From Paracoccaceae bacterium (GTDB taxonomy: Bacteria > Pseudomonadota > Alphaproteobacteria > Rhodobacterales > Rhodobacteraceae), in the NCBI GenBank assembly GCA_027013095.1, contig JALUYI010000018.1:186001-250000 (forward strand): a stretch of DNA of 64,000 nt, in the 5' to 3' direction. Position numbers and translations under genes: made by a program. Positions 40,794 through 49,057 of this stretch are shown piece after piece (within the stretch, counting starts at the first letter, position 1; each line of letters begins with the position of its first letter). A model generated the notes under the pieces. That model ran no database searches and was not told the DNA's origin. It worked only from the letters and a program-made list of their open reading frames with translations.

Positions 40794-42005
40794 ATGCAAC
40801 ACCACCCCCAAGGCGCGAGAAAATCCCACAGCAGGCGGCTGCTCTTGACCGAGATTCGCCGCACTGGACCGGTGGCACGAATCGATCTGGCCAGCCGCAC
40901 CGGCATCAGCCGGGCCAGCGTCACCACGATTACCGCCGACCTTCTGCACGAGGGGCTGATCGAAGAGGTTGCGCGCAAGGACCCCACCCCCGAACAGACG
41001 CGCGGGCGACCCCGGGTCGATCTGAAACTGCGCGGTGCAGCGCATCTGGTAGCGGGGCTGAAAATTGCCAACAGGGCGGTGTCGGTGGCGCTGGTGGACT
41101 TTGAGGGCGCCCTTCTGGGCCAGCGCGAGGCCCCCCTGCCCCGCCCCGTCAATGACGCCCGGAATCTGGCCGAACAGCTGGGGCAAATCCTCGATCAGGC
41201 GCTGGACGGGATCGGACGAACGCGGGGGGATCTGTCAGCCATCGGCATTGGCATCTCGGGCATTGTTGACGCCCATCGGGGCTTTGTCTACTGGTCACCC
41301 TCGCTGGTTTCGCGCAACCTGCCTTTCGGCCAGATCCTGACCGAGACGCTAGGCAAGCCGGTTTATCTGGACAATGACACCAACCTCGTCGCTCTGGCCG
41401 AGCAGAGCTTTGGCCTCGGGCGCGGGATTGACGATTTTATCGTCGTCACCATCGAAAGCGGCGTCGGTATGGGGATCGTCCTGAACGGGCACCTTTATCG
41501 TGGCACCCGCGGCTGCGGGGCGGAATTCGGCCACACCAAGGTGCATCTGGACGGTGCCCTCTGCCGCTGCGGGCAACGGGGCTGCCTTGAGGCTTATGTC
41601 GCCGATTACGCGCTGCTGCGCGAGGCGGCGATCAGCGAACCGGATCAACACCCGCGCCCCGATGAACAGCGCATCGAGGCGTTGTTGCGGGCGGCGCGCA
41701 ACGGCCAGCCCACGGCCAGCAGCATCGTCGCCCGGGCCGGTCGTATGTTCTCGATGGGGCTGGCCAATCTGGTCAATATTTTCGACCCCCAGTTGATTAT
41801 CCTGTCCGGCGAGCGCATGCAGCTGGACCACCTTTACGCCAGCGAAGTGATTGCCGCGATGCGCAGTTCGATCGTCCAGATCGACAAGCCCCCGCCCGAG
41901 GTCATGATCCACAAATGGGGAGACCTGATGTGGGCCAAGGGCGCGGCGGCCTTTGCCCTTGGCGGTGTCATTGAAACCGCCATCGCCAACGGAAAACCGA
42001 CGTGA
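40794..42005 (+). CDS. ROK-family transcriptional repressor (XylR/NagC type)
   Basis: Sugar-responsive repressor, divergent from the transporter operon. The 403-residue protein has an N-terminal winged helix (about 14-65, RRTGPVARIDLASRTGISRASVTTI) and a ROK kinase-like sensor domain with LDNDTNLVALAEQ, ESGVGMGIVLNG, the sugar-site EFGH (244-247) and the zinc motif CRCGQRGC (257-264). It probably binds the palindrome at 40684-40704 and releases it on sugar binding. The FG-GAP gene follows by 13 bases. Confidence 0.92.
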   Translation: MQHHPQGARKSHSRRLLLTEIRRTGPVARIDLASRTGISRASVTTITADLLHEGLIEEVARKDPTPEQTRGRPRVDLKLRGAAHLVAGLKIANRAVSVALVDFEGALLGQREAPLPRPVNDARNLAEQLGQILDQALDGIGRTRGDLSAIGIGISGIVDAHRGFVYWSPSLVSRNLPFGQILTETLGKPVYLDNDTNLVALAEQSFGLGRGIDDFIVVTIESGVGMGIVLNGHLYRGTRGCGAEFGHTKVHLDGALCRCGQRGCLEAYVADYALLREAAISEPDQHPRPDEQRIEALLRAARNGQPTASSIVARAGRMFSMGLANLVNIFDPQLIILSGERMQLDHLYASEVIAAMRSSIVQIDKPPPEVMIHKWGDLMWAKGAAAFALGGVIETAIANGKPT

Positions 42006-42018
42006 AAGGAGCGAACTG

Positions 42019-43572
42019 ATGCGCATTGCCCCTACCCTTCTGGCCGTCCTGATGCTGATCGCAAGCCCGGCCTCTCCGGGTCCCGTATTTGCCCCGGTCA
42101 AGGTGCCGGTGCACCTTTACAACGGCGGGCCGGATTATGTCGTCGGCGGTGGTCTGGCCGCGTTTGACTGCAACGGCGACCACCTGCCGGATCTGTTTGC
42201 CGCCGGGGGGGCGGCGCGCGCGATGCTGCTGATCAATCGCGCCAAACCCGGTGGCGCCGTCAATTTCGCCGCTGCAACCCCGCCGGAACTGGCGCTGCGC
42301 CATGTCATCGGCGCCTATCCGCTGGATATCGACGGCGACGGGATCGTCGATCTGGCGGTTTTGCGGGTTGGCAGGAACCTGCTGCTGAAGGGGCGGGGCC
42401 ACTGCCGTTTCACGCCATTCAAGGGGCTGGGCTTTGTCAGCACGGCGCACTGGACCACGGCATTTTCCGCCACATGGGAAAACGGCGCGATCCGCCCCAC
42501 TCTGGCCTTTGGCAACTACGTTGACCGGAGCAACCCCGAGGGCCCGTTCAAGGCCTGCGATGTCAATCTGCTCTACCGGCCGAAGGGCGCTCGCTATGTA
42601 TCGCCGGTTGTGCTTGCCCCCTCCTATTGCGCGCTGTCGATGCTGTTTTCGGACTGGAACCGCAGCGGCCACGCCGACCTGCGCATCAGCAACGACCGCC
42701 ATTATTATGTTAGCGGCGGGCAGGAGCAGCTGTGGAAAATGGCGGCCCGACCGCGTCTATATACCCAGCAGGAGGGTTGGCACCGCCAAATGCTGTTCGG
42801 GATGGGCATTGCCAGCCGAGACATCACCGGCGACGGCCTGCCCGAGGTGTTTCTCAGCTCGATGGGCGATCAAAAGCTGGAAATGCGCGAGCCCGGCCAC
42901 CCCGGCCCCAGCTATCGCGTCGTTCCCTATCGTTTAGGCACGGCGGCGCAGCGTCCCTATGCGGGCGGCGATACGCGTCCCTCGACCGGCTGGCAGATCT
43001 GCTTTGGCGACGTCAACAATGACGGGCGCGACGACGTATTCATCGCCAAGGGAAACGTCGATCAGATGGCGATGAGCGCGCTTAAGGACCCCAACAACCT
43101 GCTGATGCAAGCGGCGGACGGCAGCTTTGCCGAGGCCGGTCTGAGCGCAGGTGTGGCCAGCATGGCTCGGGGGCGCGGCGCCGTCCTGATTGATTTCAAC
43201 GCCGACGGGCGGCTTGATCTGGCAGTTGCCAACCGACGCGCGCCGCTGGAGGTTTATCAGAACGAAACCGCAGACAGCGGCAACTGGCTGGAGCTGGCCC
43301 TGCGCCAGGCGGCACCCAACGTCAATGCCGTCGGCGCCTGGATTGAGCTGCGCAGCACGGGACGTTTGCAATCGCGGGAAATCACCGTCGGCGGCGGCCA
43401 TGCCAGCGGCCATCTGGGCCTTGCGCATTTCGGTCTAGGCGCAGCGACATCCGCCCGCGTCCGGGTGATCTGGCCCGACGGACGGACAAGCTCGTGGCAA
43501 GAGGTCGCGGCAAATGCACGCCTGATGCTGCAGCCCTCGGGGGGGAAATCGTTGATCGTCACCCCGTATTAA
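42019..43572 (+). CDS. Exported FG-GAP repeat / ASPIC-UnbV protein
   Basis: 517 residues with a short hydrophobic N-terminus (about 1-20), likely a signal peptide. At least six Ca-binding-like loops are spread through a beta-propeller-type repeat region: DCNGDHLPD, DIDGDGIVD, DWNRSGHAD, DITGDGLPE, DVNNDGRDD, DFNADGRLD. The C-terminus is an UnbV/ASPIC-like segment (GGGHASGHLGLAHFGLG, VRVIWPDGR). Function is unknown; such proteins are extracytoplasmic. AAAGGA precedes the ATG. The 13-base gap suggests cotranscription with the ROK gene. Confidence 0.82.
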   Translation: MRIAPTLLAVLMLIASPASPGPVFAPVKVPVHLYNGGPDYVVGGGLAAFDCNGDHLPDLFAAGGAARAMLLINRAKPGGAVNFAAATPPELALRHVIGAYPLDIDGDGIVDLAVLRVGRNLLLKGRGHCRFTPFKGLGFVSTAHWTTAFSATWENGAIRPTLAFGNYVDRSNPEGPFKACDVNLLYRPKGARYVSPVVLAPSYCALSMLFSDWNRSGHADLRISNDRHYYVSGGQEQLWKMAARPRLYTQQEGWHRQMLFGMGIASRDITGDGLPEVFLSSMGDQKLEMREPGHPGPSYRVVPYRLGTAAQRPYAGGDTRPSTGWQICFGDVNNDGRDDVFIAKGNVDQMAMSALKDPNNLLMQAADGSFAEAGLSAGVASMARGRGAVLIDFNADGRLDLAVANRRAPLEVYQNETADSGNWLELALRQAAPNVNAVGAWIELRSTGRLQSREITVGGGHASGHLGLAHFGLGAATSARVRVIWPDGRTSSWQEVAANARLMLQPSGGKSLIVTPY

Positions 43573-43596
43573 CGGGACAGGGTATTAACGGGACAG
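43566..43596. repeat. 16-bp tandem duplication spanning two convergent stop codons
   Basis: GTATTAACGGGACAGG (43566-43581) is followed at once by the same sequence less its last base (43582-43596). The first copy holds the TAA of the FG-GAP gene; the second holds the reverse-strand TAA of the histidine kinase gene. Confidence 0.85.
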
Positions 43597-44934
43597 AACG
43601 AAATCGCAGCGTAACCCGCCAAGGGCCTTGCTGTCGCCAAGGCGCAGCGCGCCGCCGTGGCTGATGGCGATATCCAACACGATGGCAAGGCCCAGCCCGA
43701 CGCCGCCGCCGCGGTTCTGGTTGCGCGCCAGATCAAGGCGCTCAAACGGTCGCAAGGCCCGATCGCGGTCAGCCTCGGGGATCCCCGGTCCGTTGTCCTC
43801 GACACGGAAAACGACCTCGCCGGGGCGCAAGATCACCTCAAGGCAACAGGTGGTGCCATAACGTCGTGCGTTGTTCAGCAGGTTCTCCAGCGCCCGCCGG
43901 ACCGCGTTGGGGCGCATCGGCACCAGCGGCACCCCGGACCCAAGGGGTATTTCAGGGGTGATCAGGCGAATATCCTGCTGTCCTCGTGCCATGTCTTTGA
44001 CGATCTGGCGTGCGAGGTCCAGCGGGTCGCACGCCTTGGTCTCTTCCAGAGAATCGCCGCGGGCGAAGGCAAGAAACTCATCCAGCATCATCTCCATATC
44101 ATCGACATCACGGCTCAGGGCGCGGGTTTCGTCACTCTCCGGGACCATCGAGAGCCCCAGTTTCAGCCGCGTCAGGGGCGTGCGCAGATCGTGGCTGACG
44201 CCCGACAGCATCAGGGTGCGTTGCTCGATCTGCCGCTCGATCCGGTCGCGCATGTCCAGAAACGCCCGCCCTGCCTGACGCACTTCGGTGGCGCCGGAAA
44301 CATGAAATGCGATGCTCTGCCCACGCCCAAATGCCTCGGCCGCCCGGGCCAGATTGCGGATCGGGCGCACCTGATTGCGCAGGACCACAAAGGCGATGGC
44401 GGTCATGATCAGAGCCGCAACGAACATCAGAACCAGCAGCTGATGTGGGGCCGAAGCCGACATCCGGCTGCGCTCATAACTCACCTGATAGGGGCCCCAT
44501 CTGGTCGGCATCTGCACGATCGCCTGATGGCCGTCGCGGGCCAGATCGATCCGGGTGATCCGGGGCATTTCTTCGCGCAGGGTCGAGACGAGGCTCCGGC
44601 CAGTCAAATCGCCAAAGGGGCGGATGGTCTGACGCCCCGATGCTACATCATCCCCGGCGCGCAAGGGCCGGGCGCTGAACCCCAGAGCCGTCGAAATCCG
44701 GGCCGCCACCGCGTCGGCCTGCGCCCGGTCCGGCGCCGCATTGATCGAACGCAGAAGATAGCGCAGATCGAACACCGCGCTACGGGTCATCTGCCGTGTT
44801 ACCCCGTCAAAATGGCGCTGCATGAACACCACCGACACCACCAGCATGATCGTGATCACCGGCAGGATCAGAATCAGCGCCGTGCGGCCATAAAGACCCT
44901 TGGGGAGGATTGACTTGAGCCAGCGCGCATACAT
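43585..44934 (-). CDS. EnvZ-like membrane sensor histidine kinase, orphan
   Basis: The 449-residue protein has membrane segments at about 18-38 and 165-186 flanking a periplasmic loop. A HAMP domain follows (RNQVRPIRNLARAAEAFGRGQ), then HisKA with H248 (SGVSHDLRTPLTRLKLGL) and HATPase (NLLNNARRYG, EDNGPGIPEADR, GGGVGLGLAIV). This matches EnvZ/RstB-type kinases that pair with OmpR-family regulators, yet no response regulator is adjacent. I start at ATG 44934, which puts the first membrane segment near the N-terminus. It is divergent from the hydrolase gene by 46 bases. Confidence 0.88.
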   Translation of the reverse strand: MYARWLKSILPKGLYGRTALILILPVITIMLVVSVVFMQRHFDGVTRQMTRSAVFDLRYLLRSINAAPDRAQADAVAARISTALGFSARPLRAGDDVASGRQTIRPFGDLTGRSLVSTLREEMPRITRIDLARDGHQAIVQMPTRWGPYQVSYERSRMSASAPHQLLVLMFVAALIMTAIAFVVLRNQVRPIRNLARAAEAFGRGQSIAFHVSGATEVRQAGRAFLDMRDRIERQIEQRTLMLSGVSHDLRTPLTRLKLGLSMVPESDETRALSRDVDDMEMMLDEFLAFARGDSLEETKACDPLDLARQIVKDMARGQQDIRLITPEIPLGSGVPLVPMRPNAVRRALENLLNNARRYGTTCCLEVILRPGEVVFRVEDNGPGIPEADRDRALRPFERLDLARNQNRGGGVGLGLAIVLDIAISHGGALRLGDSKALGGLRCDFVLSR

Positions 44935-44980
44935 GCTGGCCACGGTATCGCGCCACAGCGCGGATTGGCAAGGACACATC

Positions 44981-45910
44981 ATGGACGACGACCCCTTCAT
45001 TCTGGATTTCAACCCGCCGGTGGGCCGGCCCGAGCAGATCGCCCCGGGCCTGCGCCGTTTGGTTGCCCCGAACGCATCGCCAATGACCTTTCGCGGCACC
45101 AACACCTACCTGCTGGGCGAAGCCGAAATCGCGGTGATCGACCCCGGCCCCGATGATCCGGCGCATCTGGCGGCGATCCTTGCGGCAATTGGGGACCCGC
45201 GGCGCATTAGCCACATCATCGTCACCCACAGCCATCTGGACCACTCGCCCCTCGCCCGCCGTCTGGCGCAGCGCTGCAGCGCGCCAGTTCTTGCCCTTGG
45301 CGACAGCACTGCGGGGCGCTCGGCGCGCATGCAGGCGCTGGCCGAAACGGTTCATCTGGGCGGCGGCGAAGGGGTGGATACCGAGTTTTGTCCCGACATC
45401 TGCCTTGCGGACGACCAGCAGATCAGCACCCGTGAGTGGCGTTTGCGCGCAATTGCAACGCCGGGGCATTTTTCCAACCACATGTGCTTTGCGCTTGAGG
45501 ACAGCGGCACAGTCTTTACCGGAGACCATGTGATGAGCTGGGCCACAACCCTTGTATCGCCACCGGACGGAGACCTCGCCGCCTTCATGGCCTCGTTGAA
45601 AAAGATGCAGGAGCGCCCCGGTGACCGACGCTATTTCCCCGCACATGGAGCAGTTCTGGACGACCCCCAAACCATGCTGGCCTACCAGATTGCCCATCGT
45701 CAGCAACGTGAGGCGGAAATCCTTGCGGTGCTGGGTCTTGGCAAGGCCACACCGCGCCAGATTGCCCAGCAGATCTATACCGGGATCGATCCTGCGCTAA
45801 TTCCCATGGCGACACGAAATGTATTCGCCCATCTTATTGATTTAATGGACAAAAACATAACCACATGCGCCGACCCCCTGACCCCGGACTCGATCTTTTC
45901 CCGTGTCTGA
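44981..45910 (+). CDS. Metallo-beta-lactamase-fold hydrolase, LACTB2-like
   Basis: 309-residue zinc hydrolase of the glyoxalase II/LACTB2 branch. It carries the metal motif HSHLDH (THSHLDHS, residues 82-89), then TPGHFSNHMCFAL and FTGDHVMSW with further ligands, and a C-terminal helical domain (QREAEILAVLGLGKATPRQIAQQIY) typical of LACTB2 proteins. ATG 44981 has AAGGA before it. LACTB2 in mitochondria is an RNase; the role here (RNA, thioester or other ester) is not decided. Confidence 0.85.
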   Translation: MDDDPFILDFNPPVGRPEQIAPGLRRLVAPNASPMTFRGTNTYLLGEAEIAVIDPGPDDPAHLAAILAAIGDPRRISHIIVTHSHLDHSPLARRLAQRCSAPVLALGDSTAGRSARMQALAETVHLGGGEGVDTEFCPDICLADDQQISTREWRLRAIATPGHFSNHMCFALEDSGTVFTGDHVMSWATTLVSPPDGDLAAFMASLKKMQERPGDRRYFPAHGAVLDDPQTMLAYQIAHRQQREAEILAVLGLGKATPRQIAQQIYTGIDPALIPMATRNVFAHLIDLMDKNITTCADPLTPDSIFSRV

Positions 45911-45928
45911 GGCGGGGTAGAATTTTTT
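45881..45928 (+). terminator. Possible terminator of the metallo-hydrolase gene
   Basis: ACCCCG (45881-45886) can pair with CGGGGT (45913-45918), followed by AGAA and six T (45923-45928). The stem is short and the loop long (26 bases), and the left arm lies in the coding end. Confidence 0.35.
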
Positions 45929-45973
45929 GCTCGGCAGAAACGCAAATCCCTCTGGACGCGCAAAATGCCCTTT

Positions 45974-45990
45974 GCTATACGGGGCGGCGC
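45974..45990 (+). promoter_or_regulatory. Likely tRNA promoter -10 and GC-rich discriminator
   Basis: GCTATAC (45974-45980) followed by GGGGCGGCGC (45981-45990) stands 22 bases before the tRNA. A GC-rich discriminator is usual for stringently controlled stable-RNA promoters. A clear -35 box is not seen. Confidence 0.35.
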
Positions 45991-46011
45991 AAGGTCCGCG
46001 CCTTGCATTGT

Positions 46012-46086
46012 TCCGGCGTAGCTCAGTGGTAGAGCAGTTGACTGTTAATCAATTGGTCGTAGGTTCGAACCCTACCGCCGGAGCCA
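46012..46086 (+). tRNA. tRNA-Asn (anticodon GTT)
   Basis: 75-base cloverleaf with encoded CCA. The acceptor stem pairs TCCGGCG (46012-46018) with CGCCGGA (46076-46082), then discriminator G and CCA (46084-46086). The D arm contains GCTCAGTGGTAGAGC, the anticodon loop reads CTGTTAA with anticodon GTT, and the T arm has GGTTCGAACC. It decodes AAC and AAU. Confidence 0.97.
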
Positions 46087-46281
46087 ATATTTCCCTTGAA
46101 CACTGCAATATCTGTCTTGCACAAAACGAGAGGAACAAGGCCGCTCTCCGGCGCGGGTTTCGGTTTTTTGGACGGTTTCAAAGCGTTTTGACAAAATACC
46201 CTTACCGTCATAGTTCTACCACGTCTTTGGCAGTCTCGGCGTTTTGGCGATGCGGATGTCTGGCCCATTTGTCGAAACCCT
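46087..46281. other. Gap between tRNA-Asn and the peptide-binding protein gene, nothing recognised
   Basis: 195 bases between the tRNA and the 3' end of a convergent gene. I see no gene and no strong terminator hairpin. Confidence 0.4.
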
Positions 46282-48090
46282 TTAATCCTGCCACCACCAG
46301 ACGTCCGGCAAAAAACCCAGCCAGTCGCCATAAACCGGCAGTTTATCTGGATATTTTAACTGCTTGAGATGCGCCAGACGGCTGACATTGTTGTACCAGA
46401 ACGGGATCACGTACCGCCCCGAGATCAGTATCCGGTCCAGCGCCCGGGTGGCGGCGATGAAATCTTCACGACTCTTGCTGGTCAACATATGCCGGATCAT
46501 CGCATCGGCCGCCGCCTGATGCATCCCCATCAGGTTGCGCGTGCCCTTTTCGTGGACGCCTTTTGAGCCCCAGTAAAGCACCTGCTCGTTACCCGGCGAC
46601 AGCGACAGGCTCCAGATGTTGAACATCATGTCAAAATCATAGGCGTTTTTTCTGGTCGTGTACTGGGCGTTGTCGACGGATTTCAGTGTCACCGAAATAC
46701 CCAGACGGCGCAGGGAATCGGCGTAAAGGTTCGCGATCGCCTCATTCGCGCCCGAGCGCAGCATGATTTCAAAATGAAACGCCTCGCCTGCTGCGTTGTG
46801 CAGGATCCCGTCGGGGCCCACGCGCCAACCGGCGGTGCGCAGTTCCTTGGCCGCGGCGCGCAGATTGCGCCGGTTTCGGCTCGAGCCGTCGGATTTCGGC
46901 AGGCTGTAGCCGTTGATCGCGCCGGGCAGCAGGCTGTCTTGAAACGGCTTAAGCAGCGCCAGAACCTTGCCCCGCGCCGGCCCCGGCCGCAGTCCCAACT
47001 CGGAATTCGAGAAATAGCTGCTGGCGCGCGGCGAGCGGCCCTTGTTGATGACCTTGTTGATGAACTCGAAATCAAACGCCTTGATCAGCGCATCGCGCAC
47101 GCGCCAGTCGGAAAAAATCTTGCGCCGGGTGTTAAAGACAAACCCCCGCATCCCCGAGGGGCGACCATTGGGGATTAGAGATTTCACGATCGCCCCGGAT
47201 TTGACCGCCGGGAAATTGTACTGCTCGGCCCATTTCTGCGCGCTGGGTTCCCGATAGACCGAGGTCACTCCGCCAACGAAGGCCTGAAAAATGACCGCGC
47301 TGTCGGTGAAATACTCATACCGGATTTCGTCCAGATTGTTGCGGCCGCGATTGAATGGCAGGTTGCGGCCCCAATACTTCGGGTTGCGCCTGAAGGTAAT
47401 GAACCGGTTGGCCTCGAATTTGTCGACCACATAGGGCCCGCTGCCGGTTGGCACATCCAGCGAACTTTCGGCAAAATCCCGCCCCGCCCAGTCGGCCTTT
47501 TTCAGCACCGGACGCAGACCGAGGATCAGCGGCAATTCGCGATCTTCGGTGTTAAAGGTGAAACGCACCGAGCGCGGCCCCGTCTGCCGCGCACTGGCCA
47601 CCTTGGCCCAGGCATTGGCGTAGCGCGGCGAGCCTTTTTCGGCCAGCGTCTTGAAGGACCAGATCACATCCTCGACGGTGACCGGCGTGCCGTCCGAGAA
47701 TTTCGCCTCGGGGCGCAGGGTGAATTCAACCCAGTTCCGATTCGGTCCAACGTCGATTGATTCGGCCAAAAGCCCGTAGAGCGAGAACGGCTCGTCCCAA
47801 TTTCGCCCCATCAGGGACTCATACACGTGCACCCGGATCCCCCAGGGGGCCCGCCCTTTCAGGATATAGGGATTCAGCGAATCAAAGCCGCCGCGCTCAC
47901 CGAAAACGATTCGCCCGCCTTTGGGTGCGTCCTTGTTGACATAGGGTAGGGACACAAAATCCGGTGGTAGGGCGGGCTTGCCATACATAGCTATGCCATA
48001 TGTCGGCGCCGCATATGCGATCACACCGGCAGAAAAAAAGCCCAGAAACAGCAGGCAGAGACGGCGAAGGGTTGAGAGAGTTCGTGTCAT
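46282..48090 (-). CDS. Periplasmic peptide-type ABC substrate-binding protein (YejA-like)
   Basis: Family 5 solute-binding protein (oligopeptide/microcin C type). The 602-residue precursor has a signal peptide ending near AYA (27). YGIAMYGKPALPPDFVSLPYVNKDAPKGG is the typical YejA-like start, and FSDGTPVTVEDVIWSFKTL and PTGSGPYVVDKFE are the conserved family 5 blocks. No YejBEF permease or ATPase genes follow, so the transporter partners lie elsewhere. The gene is divergent from a candidate sRNA, whose promoter is back-to-back with its own. Confidence 0.9.
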   Translation of the reverse strand: MTRTLSTLRRLCLLFLGFFSAGVIAYAAPTYGIAMYGKPALPPDFVSLPYVNKDAPKGGRIVFGERGGFDSLNPYILKGRAPWGIRVHVYESLMGRNWDEPFSLYGLLAESIDVGPNRNWVEFTLRPEAKFSDGTPVTVEDVIWSFKTLAEKGSPRYANAWAKVASARQTGPRSVRFTFNTEDRELPLILGLRPVLKKADWAGRDFAESSLDVPTGSGPYVVDKFEANRFITFRRNPKYWGRNLPFNRGRNNLDEIRYEYFTDSAVIFQAFVGGVTSVYREPSAQKWAEQYNFPAVKSGAIVKSLIPNGRPSGMRGFVFNTRRKIFSDWRVRDALIKAFDFEFINKVINKGRSPRASSYFSNSELGLRPGPARGKVLALLKPFQDSLLPGAINGYSLPKSDGSSRNRRNLRAAAKELRTAGWRVGPDGILHNAAGEAFHFEIMLRSGANEAIANLYADSLRRLGISVTLKSVDNAQYTTRKNAYDFDMMFNIWSLSLSPGNEQVLYWGSKGVHEKGTRNLMGMHQAAADAMIRHMLTSKSREDFIAATRALDRILISGRYVIPFWYNNVSRLAHLKQLKYPDKLPVYGDWLGFLPDVWWWQD

Positions 48091-48131
48091 CTTGGCAACA
48101 TAAATGTCCGGTTTTCAGGGAATTTGAATGC

Positions 48132-48160
48132 AGCCTACTGAGTTGCCTCAATTTTTTCAA
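48132..48160 (-). promoter_or_regulatory. Possible promoter of the peptide-binding protein gene
   Basis: Minus strand TTGAAA (48160-48155), 17-base spacer, TAGGCT (48137-48132), about 42 bases before the start codon. The -10 box is a 4 of 6 match. Confidence 0.35.
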
Positions 48161-48167
48161 TTTTTAC

Positions 48168-48196
48168 TTGGCGCACCCCCGGGGATTTTGTATAAC
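48168..48196 (+). promoter_or_regulatory. Promoter of the candidate sRNA
   Basis: TTGGCG (48168-48173), exactly 17 bases, TATAAC (48191-48196). This predicts a transcript start near 48203, with no coding gene before the terminator at 48250. Confidence 0.55.
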
Positions 48197-48202
48197 ACCC
48201 TT

Positions 48203-48278
48203 ACTGCTCGATAGGTTTCTTGCCTGTATGAAACCTGCCTCAATAACTTAACGCCCTCCTTGTGAGGGCGTTTTTTTT
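48203..48278 (+). ncRNA. Candidate trans-acting small RNA, about 76 nt
   Basis: A compact unit with no open reading frame: a promoter at 48168-48196, a 5' hairpin with stem AGGTTTC (48213-48219) and GAAACCT (48230-48236) around a 10-base loop TTGCCTGTAT, and an unpaired A/T-rich linker (about 48237-48249). A perfect 9-bp terminator stem, AACGCCCTC (48250-48258) with GAGGGCGTT (48264-48272), is followed by T to 48278. Hairpin, AU-rich linker, terminator and U-tail is the usual build of Hfq-binding sRNAs. CUCC in the terminator region could pair with Shine-Dalgarno sequences. No plus-strand gene precedes the terminator. The start point is inferred. Confidence 0.6.
48250..48278 (+). terminator. 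Strong Rho-independent terminator of the candidate sRNA
   Basis: Perfect 9-bp stem AACGCCCTC / GAGGGCGTT with a 5-base loop CTTGT and an unbroken T-run from 48271 to 48278. It is the best terminator in the window, orientated plus. Confidence 0.85.
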
Positions 48279-48348
48279 CGGCGCATGCCGCCCGGGTCCT
48301 GAATTTTGTGATCACATTTTCAAGGCGTTCGCTCCATCGGCCCGCGAT

Positions 48349-48972
48349 TCAGGTCAGAGACGTCACCCACAGCACCGTTGCATCCTCATCGCTGCTTGAA
48401 ACCAGATTATGCCCCATCGCGGCGTCGTAATAGGCGCTGTCGCCGCGGCGCATTTCAGCGGGTTCGTAAAATTCGGAGTAAAATGTGATCACACCAGTCA
48501 GAACATAGAGGAATTCTTCGCCGTCATGGCGCACCCAGCCGCCAAATTCGGCCACATCGCGGGCCCGAATACGGGCGCGATAGGGCAGCATGTGTTTTGG
48601 GCGCAGGCTGTCAGCCAACAGTTCGTGTTCGTAGGTGCCGGTCAGATGCCTCTTGCCCTGCCCCCGTCGGGTAATCGCTCGCCGCCGCAACGCCTGATCG
48701 GTCTTGGGCGGGGTGAACAGCTGGGGAATCGAGATGCCTAACCCCTCGGCCAGTTTCTTGACCGCCTCAAAGGTCGGCGACATCTGCACGTTCTCGATCT
48801 TTGAAAGGGTCGAGCGCGCCAACCCCACCCGCTTGGCGGTCTGCTCCAGCGTCCAGTTGTGCGCCTTTCGCAAGGCCCGCACCCGCGCCCCCAGAGCCAA
48901 CGGGGCGACCTCCTCGGTCGTTCCGTTCGCGCGCGCCATGCGAATCAGGCTTGAATGACTTTTTTCGGACAT
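48349..48972 (-). CDS. XRE-cupin transcriptional regulator
   Basis: 207 residues: an N-terminal XRE helix-turn-helix (about 28-85, LGARVRALRKAHNWTLEQTAKRVGLARSTLSKIENVQMSP) and a C-terminal cupin sensor domain (about 125-205, HDGEEFLYVLTGVITFYSEFYEPAEMRRGDSAYYDAAMGH). Regulators of this build usually sense small metabolites and control a neighbouring catabolic or transport operon. It is divergent from the acyl-CoA ligase operon across 85 bases, so that operon is the likely target. Start ATG 48972. Confidence 0.9.
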   Translation of the reverse strand: MSEKSHSSLIRMARANGTTEEVAPLALGARVRALRKAHNWTLEQTAKRVGLARSTLSKIENVQMSPTFEAVKKLAEGLGISIPQLFTPPKTDQALRRRAITRRGQGKRHLTGTYEHELLADSLRPKHMLPYRARIRARDVAEFGGWVRHDGEEFLYVLTGVITFYSEFYEPAEMRRGDSAYYDAAMGHNLVSSSDEDATVLWVTSLT

Positions 48973-49057
48973 AACGACCCGATCCAGGAATTTATGCCGC
49001 CTCTTACACGCCCTGCGCGTGTCTTGCAAGCCAGACGACGTTAACCTATTGAGAGTC

